The notes beneath the pieces are model-generated. The model did no database searches, was not told the origin of the DNA, and worked only from the letters and a program-made list of their open reading frames with translations. Of a stretch of DNA of 64,000 bases, positions 44,701-52,883 are shown one piece after another; the first letter of the stretch is position 1; each line of letters opens with the position of its first letter. The stretch lies in assembly GCA_964419545.1 (NCBI GenBank), contig CAYQQU010000016.1, forward strand, positions 1 to 64,000, given 5' to 3'. Source of the stretch: CAYQQU01 sp964419545 (lineage in GTDB: Bacteria; Bacteroidota; Bacteroidia; Chitinophagales; Saprospiraceae). Made by a program: the position numbers and the translations under genes.

Positions 44701-45553
44701 CGTAAATACAGGCCGGGAGGAAGGTCCCAGCACCTTCTACTTCTTCCCCGGCATCTATCCGGTGCAGGTGGAAAAAGAAGGGTACCGGTTGCAGGGACCG
44801 ACGACGATCGAGGTGTTCGGCAACCGGCCGGGGAATCAACAAACCCAAAACTTATATCTGGAAAATGAGTACGCCCTGGTGCTGCTCGATTTCTTCATGG
44901 AAACGGGATCACCCATTCCGGTCGCCTCCGAAGATCTGGTGGTCACCCTCAAATCGGACAACAAGAACCTGATCGATGATGCTTTCCGGAAGGAGATCCA
45001 AGAACACGTGGAATCGCAGCTGAATACCGGAGAGGAGGTCGCTTACCAGGCTTCGCATCCGCTGAAGCTCCCGAAAGGCAGTCACATCATTCAGATCCGT
45101 TCCAAGACCCAGGATATCCGGTCCGTCGACCAACTCAGCATCGAAGCGGATCCCTGCACCCTGCGTCGCTACGATCTCTGGATCGAAGACTCCATGGTGG
45201 TGGTTACTAAAAAAGAACTGATCGGCGGGCTTCCGGACGAAGGCCCCGTCAACGTGACCAATACTTACTTCCAGGGCGCCTATCCTTTTGACCGGATCAA
45301 CCGGATCTTCGAAGCGATCGGCGAAGTGGAAGATACGGCCGACGCCAGCTCGCTGCAGTTTATCAACGGCATCGATGGCGAACTGGAACGACGCCTGCAT
45401 TCCTTCGACATCGGGATCTACACCTTCGAGCAAATCAGCAAGCTGGATCGGCTCAGCGTCGGCGACCTGCAGTTCCTCGAAGCTGAACTCCAGTTGATGC
45501 CCGGAACCATCATGCGTCAGGATTGGGTCGGCCAGGCTAAAGGCCGGCTTTGA
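41771..45553 (+). CDS. Giant eCIS-linked protein with blade-like repeats and C-terminal HhH domain
   Basis: I do not recognise a named family for the whole 1260-residue protein, which sits where PVC loci carry the fibre gene. The N-terminus (LTRTQLIGNGIICGLEFYTDN) looks like a conserved structural start. Around residues 320-590 there are four copies of a repeat with core VxLGPDxxYxIL: KIREVVLGPDNQYLILFEE, VIRHVALGPDDRYVILAEK, VRQIALGPAGQYVIVTEN and IRQVALSPEQQFIIFTEE. They resemble short beta-propeller-like repeats of surface proteins. Residues about 1190-1258 form a helix-hairpin-helix-like domain ending MPGTIMRQDWVGQAK. It has no signal peptide. A baseplate-attached receptor-binding or anchoring part is plausible but inferred. 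Confidence 0.65.
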   Translation: MSHLKEQIQLTRTQLIGNGIICGLEFYTDNYCHVNLTKGCGVTSHGHVLLHPDAKFRYYKEYLNPFTCEADYPKLSKRLQGAVDYFFPRAASRPRLTGKHFIYQLFESPGEGRIPLTPQGVDTEADIGDWGFSGFDEDKKVDTGANLSLDSRVLLLYLEEEEPESVVPLVLHEEDVFAFLVQSGELKDHGIVIEQEDEPIGFGDLFRQRGMHSEGELYNAFHKNLLLDDIAMRRFGYGSFDKLALEDRIYPDLPESDIPYLRVFKEYNRIIDLALVELRDRLDKLHKYFQDYFEPYFIKYVNAAFKLFFRRRADYLERSAASLRKIREVVLGPDNQYLILFEEKNSYLASDNLPDNLKNDLSALKSSGEVIRHVALGPDDRYVILAEKRSGNRFSTDIEQLSPEDDSPGQGAPDPRDLKTKLNKLLDEGRKVRQIALGPAGQYVIVTENPLKKVDITDETSKPWFLDPGNEDEMLGEVFSLGTGVTEFDFHLQQFAFYYDTEGEDLGIVVLTPDQYENDYCSEGRLPLGFKEKMNSSALLTDEGKRKKIRQVALSPEQQFIIFTEEATGFWYSVNVPRELKEHLKAATGGGQIGIQYFYAFTKDLVETYNALRLELNEITAATCGNERHHPRHVMLGKLQEEVTFQRSIFRHYPQQPPVYNGNQDRIDRIRFLHWRFVIMFKSFSIPDPNFDTNIAYDDPSDEAVSDVLRRGEDTFPDTHEEMELKVTPSLPPSAPLGKQAIPCYYPLSRSYFSLQHYWDFETTKNNREDHHFSYHADHSADSYTTLERVIQPFAFSIEDYDFFRIEGHLGKKLNPTVDDQGHFKQGILRELLSLRNRLNLPFDVISMSLSELISLYDKLLFEKEPFETHEWELEQRLAPLQLRLLKKRGLEYLGGVKKGGTFVLVYDDQSGGEHRIVADYCLPFYCCRPDAPQFDEQPALVELQVNVFDCLGADKKHPENNLLLKDFTLIIGNKKLVNTGREEGPSTFYFFPGIYPVQVEKEGYRLQGPTTIEVFGNRPGNQQTQNLYLENEYALVLLDFFMETGSPIPVASEDLVVTLKSDNKNLIDDAFRKEIQEHVESQLNTGEEVAYQASHPLKLPKGSHIIQIRSKTQDIRSVDQLSIEADPCTLRRYDLWIEDSMVVVTKKELIGGLPDEGPVNVTNTYFQGAYPFDRINRIFEAIGEVEDTADASSLQFINGIDGELERRLHSFDIGIYTFEQISKLDRLSVGDLQFLEAELQLMPGTIMRQDWVGQAKGRL

Positions 45554-45584
45554 ACAGTAACTAAAATAACGAAAACGACGCCGT

Positions 45585-48500
45585 TTGGCAGATGCACAAC
45601 GACATATTATCAAGAAACAGGTATTCGACCTGGTATTGCCGCCGGTTCCGGACCCCGACCGGCTGAAGCGCCGCCTGCAGACCCTTTACCGGGAAAAGGT
45701 ACTGCCCCCGTTGGAGGAACAGCTCGACCAACTGGTGGGGCCCGACGTGGTGCTGCGCATCAGAAAGCTGGAGATCGATCTTGGGGACATCCCGCTTGCC
45801 GAGCTGGAGGAGGCCTTCGTCAAACAATGTATCGCGGGTATTTCCCGGGAAATCCGGGCGCTGGTGCAAAACGAAGCCGCCGCCCGGGCGGGCCGCGATT
45901 ATCAGATGATCTCCCGGGAACAGTCTGTTATGGAGGGCTTCCTCCATTTCCTGAAAACGGGAACGCTTTCCTGGCAAACCAGCCCGGAAGCAGCCCGCGA
46001 CCTGGAAGGAGCGGTGTTGCCGGCCATCGAGCGGGAGGGGTATCATTTCATACCCATTTTGCGCCATTTGTTCCGGAGCAATGACGACGCCATTCGCCGG
46101 TTGATTTGGCAGTTTTCTTCGGCATTGTGGTTCCGCTTGCTCGAGCTGATTATTCCCCGCCTGCAAAACGAAGAAATCAAAAAAGGGGCCGGCTTTTTCG
46201 AAGCCCTCATCGGCCGGTTGCGATTCAACATCGCTGAAAAGCAGGTTGTTCAGGGGTTTTGGGTCGCCGTTTTCCATTTTATCACCCATCGTGAAGTCAT
46301 TGCGCTGACGCCTAAAGAGTTGCACCGGCAACTTTTTGAGCATTGGGGGAATACCCTGATCCTGGAAGCTGGCGGATTCGACCTTGTAATGACCGTCCGG
46401 GAGGCCGTGGAACCGGCCGCCGGCCGGCCGGAGGCTTCAGGAGAAGGGGCAATGGAGCAGACACTCGCCCGGGCGATTGACAATGTCCTGCTGCGCCAGG
46501 CCAGTGCGCCGGCGGCTGAGCCGCCTTCCGAAGAGACTGTCCCGGAAGGTGCGGAGCAAAAGCCCGAACCGGTGGCTTTCTCCCGCCCGCCGGCTGCTCC
46601 GGAGGTGGAAACGCCGGAGATAACCGAAGAAGCAGAGGAAATACCCGTGATCCAGGAACGAGGAGCGCCCACGGCCGGAGAAGCGGATGACCAGGGCGCA
46701 GATGCGCCTGAGCCGGCCACCGGGGAAGTGGATACTTCCCGGTCGGAAGAAACGCTGCCGGAAACGGAACCCGAAGCAGTAGCTGCTGCCGGTGAGTTGT
46801 TCGTTTTCCCGGATTGGGAAATCGAAGAAGAAGCGGAAACTCCGGCAGACGTGGACGGTATGGCTGAGCGAGAACCCTTTGCAGAAGAGGCGGTCGATCC
46901 GGAGGCGGGCTTTACTCGCCGGGAGTCTCCGGGAGAAGAAGCAAAGCAGCGGATCGAGCCCTCGCATCCGGGACTTGAGGAAGAAACGGAAGACAGCGGC
47001 ACGGGCCTGACCCCGGCTGATGAGTTGGAAGAAAAAGAACGAGCGCCCGGGCAGGAACCGGTCGGCCGCGGAGTAGAACCGGCCCCGGAGTCAGCCGAAG
47101 AAGACGCATTGACGCCAGAAGAAAGAGGCCGTAAGGCCGAAGCATTGAGCGCAGAAGCAGAGCCTGTCGAAAGAACGGAAGATGCGGCCGCGCTTACTGA
47201 AGACCGGGAAGCGCCGCTCGATGTTGACGCCGTCATTCCGCCCCAGGAAAGAGAAGCGCCGGCAGAAAAAGAGGCGGAGCCCGCGGATCAAGCAACTTTC
47301 GAAGAAGAAGGCCCTGCGACGCCCTTTGCACCTGAGCCGGAAAAGCGGGAAACACCCGCCGGTATGACGGAGGAGCCTCCCTCCGCAGAAGAAGGAGAAG
47401 CGGAATTGGAGGACGGAGAAATTTTTGATCCGCTGAAAGCACTGGATACGCCCTACCGGGAGCGGCCGGTTGAGCCGGCTGGAGAGGCAGAATCGCCGGC
47501 CGGGGATGAATCTGCCGCGCCGACGGAGGAGGAAGGAGCGGCGGTCGTTTCCGGGAAAGAAGAACCGGAAACGGTGGATACTTCGCTGCGTACCGGTCCG
47601 GAAGAAGAGCCATCCCCGACGGACGAGGTATCGAAATCGCCATTTGTCGCTACGGAAGAGGACGCTCGTGAGCCGGCTTTCCTGGAAGGAGAGCCCGAGA
47701 AAACGAAATCGCCTGAAGTTGTACCGTCCGACGCCGGCGCATTGCCCCGGGAGGAGGAACCGGCTTCGGTTGCCGAGCCGGAAGTCTCGGCCGTTCGAGG
47801 GGAACCGGAACCTTCGGAAGAAGCCGACGGAGCGGAACCGAGGTCGGAAAGAACCCTCCAAAGAGAGCAGGAAGAAATTTCAGAACCGGCCTCCGCGGGA
47901 GAAGAGCTTCCACCTGACCCTGCCAAAGCCAAGCCAGTTTTCGAGGAAGAAGCGCCCGGATTGGCATCCGGAGAAGATGTATCGCCTTCGTCGGAACGCA
48001 CGATCGAAGAAGGCGCATCTGCTCCCGACGGCGCCGGTGAAGGCCGGGAAGAGGACGAAAGACCTGCCGACGGGACGCCGGAAAAGGGTAAATCAGATGA
48101 CGCCCCGTCGCTCCCCAGGCCCGACCAGCCGGGAGACGAGACGCCTGTGGCGGATGCCGAGCCACAAGAAAAGCCGTCGCCACCCGCCAAACCGGATCGC
48201 CTGTCGATCCTGCGGGAGAAGGTGCGCGAGAAGCTGGCGTCATTTCGTACCGGGCTGAGTAAGAATAAGCCCCAAAAGAAGCCGGCGCCGGCCGTAAATA
48301 AAGAGCTGGCCGCCGACGGCTTATTGGTCACGAATGCCGGGCTGGTTCTGCTGGCGCCATTCCTGCCGAGGTTTTTAGAGAACCTCTCGCTGGTAAAGGA
48401 CGGCCGGTTCCGGGACGAGGCGGCGCAGCAGCGGGCGGTCCAGCTCACGCAGCACCTGGTCGATTTCAAGGAACAGTCGCCGGAGTTCCGTTTGGTGCTC

Positions 48501-48827
48501 AACAAAGTGCTTTGCAACTGGCCGATTGAGGCGCCGCTGGAAAAGGAATTTGAACCCACCGGCCGCGAACGAGAAGAATGCCGCGCCTTGCTGAGCTCAG
48601 TGATCGAGCTGTGGGGCGCGCTGGGCAGCGCCTCGCCGGAGGGCCTGCAGGAAGGCTTCCTGAAACGCAACGGCCGCCTGATCTATAACAAAGGCGAAGG
48701 GGGCGGCTGGAAACTGGAAATAGAGAAAAAAGCCATCGACATTCTCCTCAAACGGCTGCCCTGGGGCTTGTCGATGACGAAGCTGCCGTGGATGGAGGAG
48801 ATGCTGAGGGTGGAGTGGGATGCGTGA
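45585..48827 (+). CDS. eCIS tape measure protein (Pvc14-like)
   Basis: The 1080-residue protein has the contractile injection system tape measure N-terminus (HIIKKQVFDLVLPPVPDPDRLKRRLQTLYREKVLPPLEEQL, then LRIRKLEIDLGDI) and its matching C-terminal domain (about 900-1080: LVTNAGLVLLAPFLPRFLENL ... FKEQSPEFRLVLNKVLCNWPIEAPL, ending TKLPWMEEMLRVEW). Between them lie about 590 residues of Glu/Pro/Ala/Ser-rich low-complexity sequence. The length of this protein should set the length of the tube. No in-frame ATG exists near the start, so TTG 45585 is used. Confidence 0.88.
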   Translation: MADAQRHIIKKQVFDLVLPPVPDPDRLKRRLQTLYREKVLPPLEEQLDQLVGPDVVLRIRKLEIDLGDIPLAELEEAFVKQCIAGISREIRALVQNEAAARAGRDYQMISREQSVMEGFLHFLKTGTLSWQTSPEAARDLEGAVLPAIEREGYHFIPILRHLFRSNDDAIRRLIWQFSSALWFRLLELIIPRLQNEEIKKGAGFFEALIGRLRFNIAEKQVVQGFWVAVFHFITHREVIALTPKELHRQLFEHWGNTLILEAGGFDLVMTVREAVEPAAGRPEASGEGAMEQTLARAIDNVLLRQASAPAAEPPSEETVPEGAEQKPEPVAFSRPPAAPEVETPEITEEAEEIPVIQERGAPTAGEADDQGADAPEPATGEVDTSRSEETLPETEPEAVAAAGELFVFPDWEIEEEAETPADVDGMAEREPFAEEAVDPEAGFTRRESPGEEAKQRIEPSHPGLEEETEDSGTGLTPADELEEKERAPGQEPVGRGVEPAPESAEEDALTPEERGRKAEALSAEAEPVERTEDAAALTEDREAPLDVDAVIPPQEREAPAEKEAEPADQATFEEEGPATPFAPEPEKRETPAGMTEEPPSAEEGEAELEDGEIFDPLKALDTPYRERPVEPAGEAESPAGDESAAPTEEEGAAVVSGKEEPETVDTSLRTGPEEEPSPTDEVSKSPFVATEEDAREPAFLEGEPEKTKSPEVVPSDAGALPREEEPASVAEPEVSAVRGEPEPSEEADGAEPRSERTLQREQEEISEPASAGEELPPDPAKAKPVFEEEAPGLASGEDVSPSSERTIEEGASAPDGAGEGREEDERPADGTPEKGKSDDAPSLPRPDQPGDETPVADAEPQEKPSPPAKPDRLSILREKVREKLASFRTGLSKNKPQKKPAPAVNKELAADGLLVTNAGLVLLAPFLPRFLENLSLVKDGRFRDEAAQQRAVQLTQHLVDFKEQSPEFRLVLNKVLCNWPIEAPLEKEFEPTGREREECRALLSSVIELWGALGSASPEGLQEGFLKRNGRLIYNKGEGGGWKLEIEKKAIDILLKRLPWGLSMTKLPWMEEMLRVEWDA

Positions 48828-48899
48828 AGAGGAATGTATAAGTTTTTGTAAAACGGTTTCTGGATTACCAACAATAAGACCAGACGCAAAACATAGCCG

Positions 48900-50417
48900 A
48901 TGAAACCCCGAAAGGTTCAAAAAAAGAATAAGAAGGAGGCGCCTTCCGCCCCGCAACGGGAGGAACCGCGCACGCCTTTCTTTTCCGCTCAGCCGGAGAC
49001 GGTCGGTGGGAGCATATCCACAACGGAGCCGCAAATACAGCAGACACAGGACGGAAACAATCCCGTCGTATCAGAAAACTTGGCCGACCGGCTGCAGCAA
49101 AGCCGGGGGCAGGGGCAGCGGTTGCCGGAGGGGGTGCGCGGAGAGATGGAAAAGACGCTTGGAAAAGATTTTTCGGATGTTCAGGTGCATACTTCTGCGG
49201 AGGCGGTGCAAATGAACCGGGAGTTGGGCGCTCGTGCTTTTACTCACGGATCGGACATCTTTTTTAATCAGGGCGAATACAATGCAGACAGCAAAGAAGG
49301 GCGGCGTTTGTTGGCTCATGAAATGACGCATGTGGTGCAACAGGGAGCGGCATTGTCTAGAAGTGATGAAAATGCCGTACAAAGAGAAAAAGAGGAGAAA
49401 AAAACTTCTGGAAAGGCAATGCGGCGGCTGGGCCTGGCGCAAAACGCCATTAAGCATACCAAGGAAGTATTCGAGTATGGTGCAGGGAATCAAGCTGAGG
49501 CTTTACGGGCAACTAATTTTAATTCTTATTACCGGATGAGGGTAATGCGGAATGATCGGTACTGGAACCTTACCAGTTCAGTGGAGCCCATCGCCCGAAG
49601 CAACCCGGAAGCTTTGACGGCCGCAAAAGCAGATATTGCCAGCGGTGGAAATTGTGGCGAGCATGCTGATGTAGCGTTTGATTACCTGCGCGTACACGCT
49701 GTGGGAGAGACCATCAATCTATCGGATAAAACAGGGCTCGATCATGCTTTCGTCATTCTCGGGAATGTGCCCGCAGAAACAGACGATCAATTGGCGGTAT
49801 CCGATCCCTGGCCTACCGCACCGACTGCTACGCTTTGGGAAGACCATTTTGCCCACACTGCCGATAGAAGTCAACTCAACCTGCGGAATACTATGGTAGC
49901 GGATGGTCAAAATTTGAAAGCTGTAATCCTTTCTGGTCTGACTTTGACCGATGAGGGGAAAGAAATGCTCAAAAAAACAAAAACGAAAGAAGAAACCGAA
50001 AGAGAGATCGCGAGCGGTCTTGGCGACTGGATCTGGGGACAGGAGGCTACCGCAGAAGAAGGGAGAGATTACAATTATATCAACAATCTGGGGAAGGTCA
50101 ATTTCGTCACCAACCAGGCAGAACTTACACCGGATTCAGAGGTGATCATGAAAAAGATTGCCGTTTATCTCAAGCAGTATCCTCAACTCAAATTGCGTAT
50201 TGAAGGGCATACAGATAGCGTAGGACGAGCGGGTTACAATCAGGGACTTTCGGAAAAACGCGCTTATACCTGTTACCGCACCCTCACCGACGAGGGGATC
50301 GATCCGCAACGTTTATCCCATCAGGGTTTTGGAGAATCCCGCCCAATTGCCGGCAATGATACGGCCGAAGGGCGTAGTAAAAACAGAAGAGTAGATTTTA
50401 TTTTAAGCACCGAATAA
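48900..50417 (+). CDS. DUF4157 cargo protein with Cys-His-Asp domain and OmpA tail
   Basis: The 505-residue protein has three parts. A DUF4157 (eCIS core) domain at about 75-155 carries LPEGVRGEMEKTLGKDFSDVQVHT and the HEMTH zinc-type motif at 140-144. A middle part at about 200-320 has a cysteine-enzyme-like triad: Cys252 in GGNCGEHAD, His282 in LDHAFVILG and Asp302 in AVSDPWP, as in papain-like or transglutaminase-fold proteins. A C-terminal OmpA domain at about 400-505 shows LRIEGHTDSVGRAGYNQGLSEKRA and SKNRRVDF. DUF4157 proteins are widespread cargo or accessory proteins of eCIS loci. There is no signal peptide. The likely role is a secreted or loaded effector, with the triad as its active centre; the substrate is unknown. 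Confidence 0.78.
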   Translation: MKPRKVQKKNKKEAPSAPQREEPRTPFFSAQPETVGGSISTTEPQIQQTQDGNNPVVSENLADRLQQSRGQGQRLPEGVRGEMEKTLGKDFSDVQVHTSAEAVQMNRELGARAFTHGSDIFFNQGEYNADSKEGRRLLAHEMTHVVQQGAALSRSDENAVQREKEEKKTSGKAMRRLGLAQNAIKHTKEVFEYGAGNQAEALRATNFNSYYRMRVMRNDRYWNLTSSVEPIARSNPEALTAAKADIASGGNCGEHADVAFDYLRVHAVGETINLSDKTGLDHAFVILGNVPAETDDQLAVSDPWPTAPTATLWEDHFAHTADRSQLNLRNTMVADGQNLKAVILSGLTLTDEGKEMLKKTKTKEETEREIASGLGDWIWGQEATAEEGRDYNYINNLGKVNFVTNQAELTPDSEVIMKKIAVYLKQYPQLKLRIEGHTDSVGRAGYNQGLSEKRAYTCYRTLTDEGIDPQRLSHQGFGESRPIAGNDTAEGRSKNRRVDFILSTE

Positions 50418-50429
50418 ACCGAATTTATT

Positions 50430-50999
50430 ATGATATTAAATAAAATGTTTTTGCTGCTGTTCTTTTTCTTATCTGCTGCAAGCTGTAATGATGAGGAAGG
50501 AAAAAAGGCTGATAGTCAAGAACAATTGGCGGCAAAGGAAATGCCAACAAAAAAGTCATCTATGGAAACAACGAGCGACTTCATTCCCGGACCGGAAATT
50601 ACCCCCTCGAATGAATTGTTAAACTGGCTGAATAGCCAGGCAGAAAAAATGGGTGATAAGAGAAAGCGCATGCGATTGCCGGTAGTCATTCAATTAGATC
50701 CTACCTATCGGGACCGGGTTACCGAAGCTTACATAGGGGGAGAAAGCGGTACCCGGTCAGAAGATAAAATTTTCCTTGACCTGGATGATAGCGGGATGAG
50801 CATGGGGTTGATTCGACAGCTCAAAGGCTTGTGTAACCAAGAAGCGTCTACTTGTGGCGTTTGGCTTGAAGGATACTGGGGATCGTTATTAGTGGAGGAT
50901 TCGGAAAACGATTCGGAAAATTGGCCTTTCGCAGTGCTGAAGTGTATGGCTATGGATGAAGTTCCTGCCGAACCGTTAAGGGTTTATATTGAAAAATAA
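50430..50999 (+). CDS. Small lipoprotein between two DUF4157 genes
   Basis: The 189-residue protein has a lipoprotein signal (LFFFLSAASCN, Cys near residue 19), a charged Lys/Glu-rich spacer, then a domain with VVIQLDPTYRDRVTEAYI, LDLDDSGMSMGLIRQL and a final EPLRVYIEK strand. I do not recognise the family. It starts 12 bases after the preceding effector-like gene, so it may protect the producer from that protein or be unrelated. Base composition is AT-rich compared with the structural genes. Confidence 0.6.
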   Translation: MILNKMFLLLFFFLSAASCNDEEGKKADSQEQLAAKEMPTKKSSMETTSDFIPGPEITPSNELLNWLNSQAEKMGDKRKRMRLPVVIQLDPTYRDRVTEAYIGGESGTRSEDKIFLDLDDSGMSMGLIRQLKGLCNQEASTCGVWLEGYWGSLLVEDSENDSENWPFAVLKCMAMDEVPAEPLRVYIEK

Positions 51000-51044
51000 T
51001 ACTTGGGAAGAGGCAATCAATTTTAAGCTAAAAAGACGGATGTC

Positions 51045-52805
51045 ATGAAAGCAGATAAAACAACAGCCGGGGGAAATAAGCAGCAAAATCCTGGTGGGGC
51101 AAACGCTGATAAGAACAAAGAACAGGACTTCTTCAGTACTCATATGGTTCAGCCAAAACTGACCATAGGTCCTCCCAACGATCCTTATGAACAGGAGGCG
51201 GATGCCATGGCGGAACGGGTGGTCAATAACGAATCCCTGATCAATGCCGGTTCAAAGCTGGCATCGGGTATCGCTCAACCCAAATTAAAAACGAGGCATC
51301 AGGTTAGAAGTAAGCCTCAGCTGTTGCAACAACAGGAGGGAGAGGAGATGGAGGAACCCATGCAGGCAAAGCCCTTGCAGCGAGCAGCAGAGGAAGAGAT
51401 GGAAGAACCGCTGCAGACCAGGCTGGATTTGCAACGCAAAGCAGAAGAGGAAGAAATGCTGCAGGAAAAGTCGACTGTGCAACGGGCTCAGGCGGAAAAC
51501 CCGGTCGCTTCGCCCGAGCTGGAAGCCAAACTCAACAGCAAAAAGGGAAGCGGGCGCCCCCTGCCCGGCGAAACCAACCAAAAGATGAGCCGCGCTTTCG
51601 GCGCTGATTTTAGCCATGTACAGGTGCATACCGGCTCGGATGCGGTGCAGATGAATCAGGAATTACAAGCGCGGGCATTCACCCGCGGGTCGGATATTTA
51701 TTTTAACCGTGGAGAATACGATACGCAAAGCCAGGACGGAAAGCGCTTGCTGGCGCATGAGCTGACGCATGTGGTGCAGCAGGGGGGAGGGGTTAATCGC
51801 AAGATAAAGAAGAAGTCGGGAGAATCCATTCAAAAATTTGCACAGGCCGCCGCTGCAGCACCCATTTTGGGTTTAACTGCTGAAGCTTGGGGAGTGGCAG
51901 CAAATGTAGTTGGCATAATCACAGCCGCGGGTAGTGCCGCAGCGGGTACTTACCAGGCTGTTAGCAGGGGTGAAAATGCCTTTGGCTCTCTTAACCTCCC
52001 GCATAATCTTATGTCTGAACAGGACAAAAGAAAGCTCCGTCAAATTGCACAATTTAGGATCATTAATGAATATGTCAGGCGATTCATGGAAAGGCCTGAA
52101 AACCAGGGGGCTCGTGACTCCTTACAAGGAGGAGGGGGCAGTAGCGGGCAAGCTACTCCGCCTGCGGGTGCGCCAGGAACTGGAAATCAAGCCAGTTCTC
52201 CAACACCGACAACTGAACCTTCAGCTCCTGAACAACCTACCGGTACGCCAACTTCCGCCCAGGTCAATCAAGAAGTCCTTGATGCGGTAAAGAATGCGGT
52301 TCAAATAGAGTTACAAACAGCCTTAGAAAGAGCTACTTCAACTAAAGAATATGAATTTAGGTGGGGTGAAGATGACAGTAGAGGAGAGGGGGCAATCGGA
52401 AGTAGTGAGGCTTCAGAAGATGTAGGTGTCACTGGATATTTACAATTCCAGGGGATACAGGCCAGTATGATTTCTGAAACACTTACACTATCCGAACTTG
52501 CGAAAGCTGCATTGGGATCGGTACCAGGTGATGGAACAGCGGTGGTAGTTCACAAACTTATGGGAGGTAATGTCAGTGGTGAAGCTACTTGGTCGGCGTG
52601 GGATAACCTGACAGTAAATGTTGAAGGTGGAAGTGCTCAGCAAAGCGTACATGAAAATGGATCGATAAAACTAATTATCCGGACACACTGGTATTGGGAA
52701 CGTTGGGGGCCTGATTCTGATTCCTGGATGGAGAATACTATCCATATCGATGACGAGGGAAAGGTGATAATTGCTGAAGAATCTCGGAGATGGAGACGAG
52801 ATTAG
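51045..52805 (+). CDS. DUF4157 cargo protein with unknown C-terminal domain
   Basis: The 586-residue protein starts with a sorting-like segment (MVQPKLTIGPPNDPYEQEADAMAERVV) shared with the decayed gene at 57239. Then come Glu/Gln-rich repeats (EEMEEPLQ type), a DUF4157 domain (RPLPGETNQKMSRAFGADFSHVQVHT ... HELTH at 238-242), a hydrophobic Ala/Gly stretch (about 270-305) that could be a membrane helix, a Gly/Thr/Pro-rich linker, and a C-terminal domain of about 165 residues that I do not recognise. The 3' half is clearly AT-rich: 22 of 60 bases at 52321-52380 are G or C. A toxin or effector module acquired recently is the favoured reading. Confidence 0.72.
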   Translation: MKADKTTAGGNKQQNPGGANADKNKEQDFFSTHMVQPKLTIGPPNDPYEQEADAMAERVVNNESLINAGSKLASGIAQPKLKTRHQVRSKPQLLQQQEGEEMEEPMQAKPLQRAAEEEMEEPLQTRLDLQRKAEEEEMLQEKSTVQRAQAENPVASPELEAKLNSKKGSGRPLPGETNQKMSRAFGADFSHVQVHTGSDAVQMNQELQARAFTRGSDIYFNRGEYDTQSQDGKRLLAHELTHVVQQGGGVNRKIKKKSGESIQKFAQAAAAAPILGLTAEAWGVAANVVGIITAAGSAAAGTYQAVSRGENAFGSLNLPHNLMSEQDKRKLRQIAQFRIINEYVRRFMERPENQGARDSLQGGGGSSGQATPPAGAPGTGNQASSPTPTTEPSAPEQPTGTPTSAQVNQEVLDAVKNAVQIELQTALERATSTKEYEFRWGEDDSRGEGAIGSSEASEDVGVTGYLQFQGIQASMISETLTLSELAKAALGSVPGDGTAVVVHKLMGGNVSGEATWSAWDNLTVNVEGGSAQQSVHENGSIKLIIRTHWYWERWGPDSDSWMENTIHIDDEGKVIIAEESRRWRRD

Positions 52806-52883
52806 AAAAGACTAAATTGGTTTACAGCGTGACTAAAATTATTATTGATTCTTGGCTTGATTAGGTCTTCAAATTGCTTTAGA

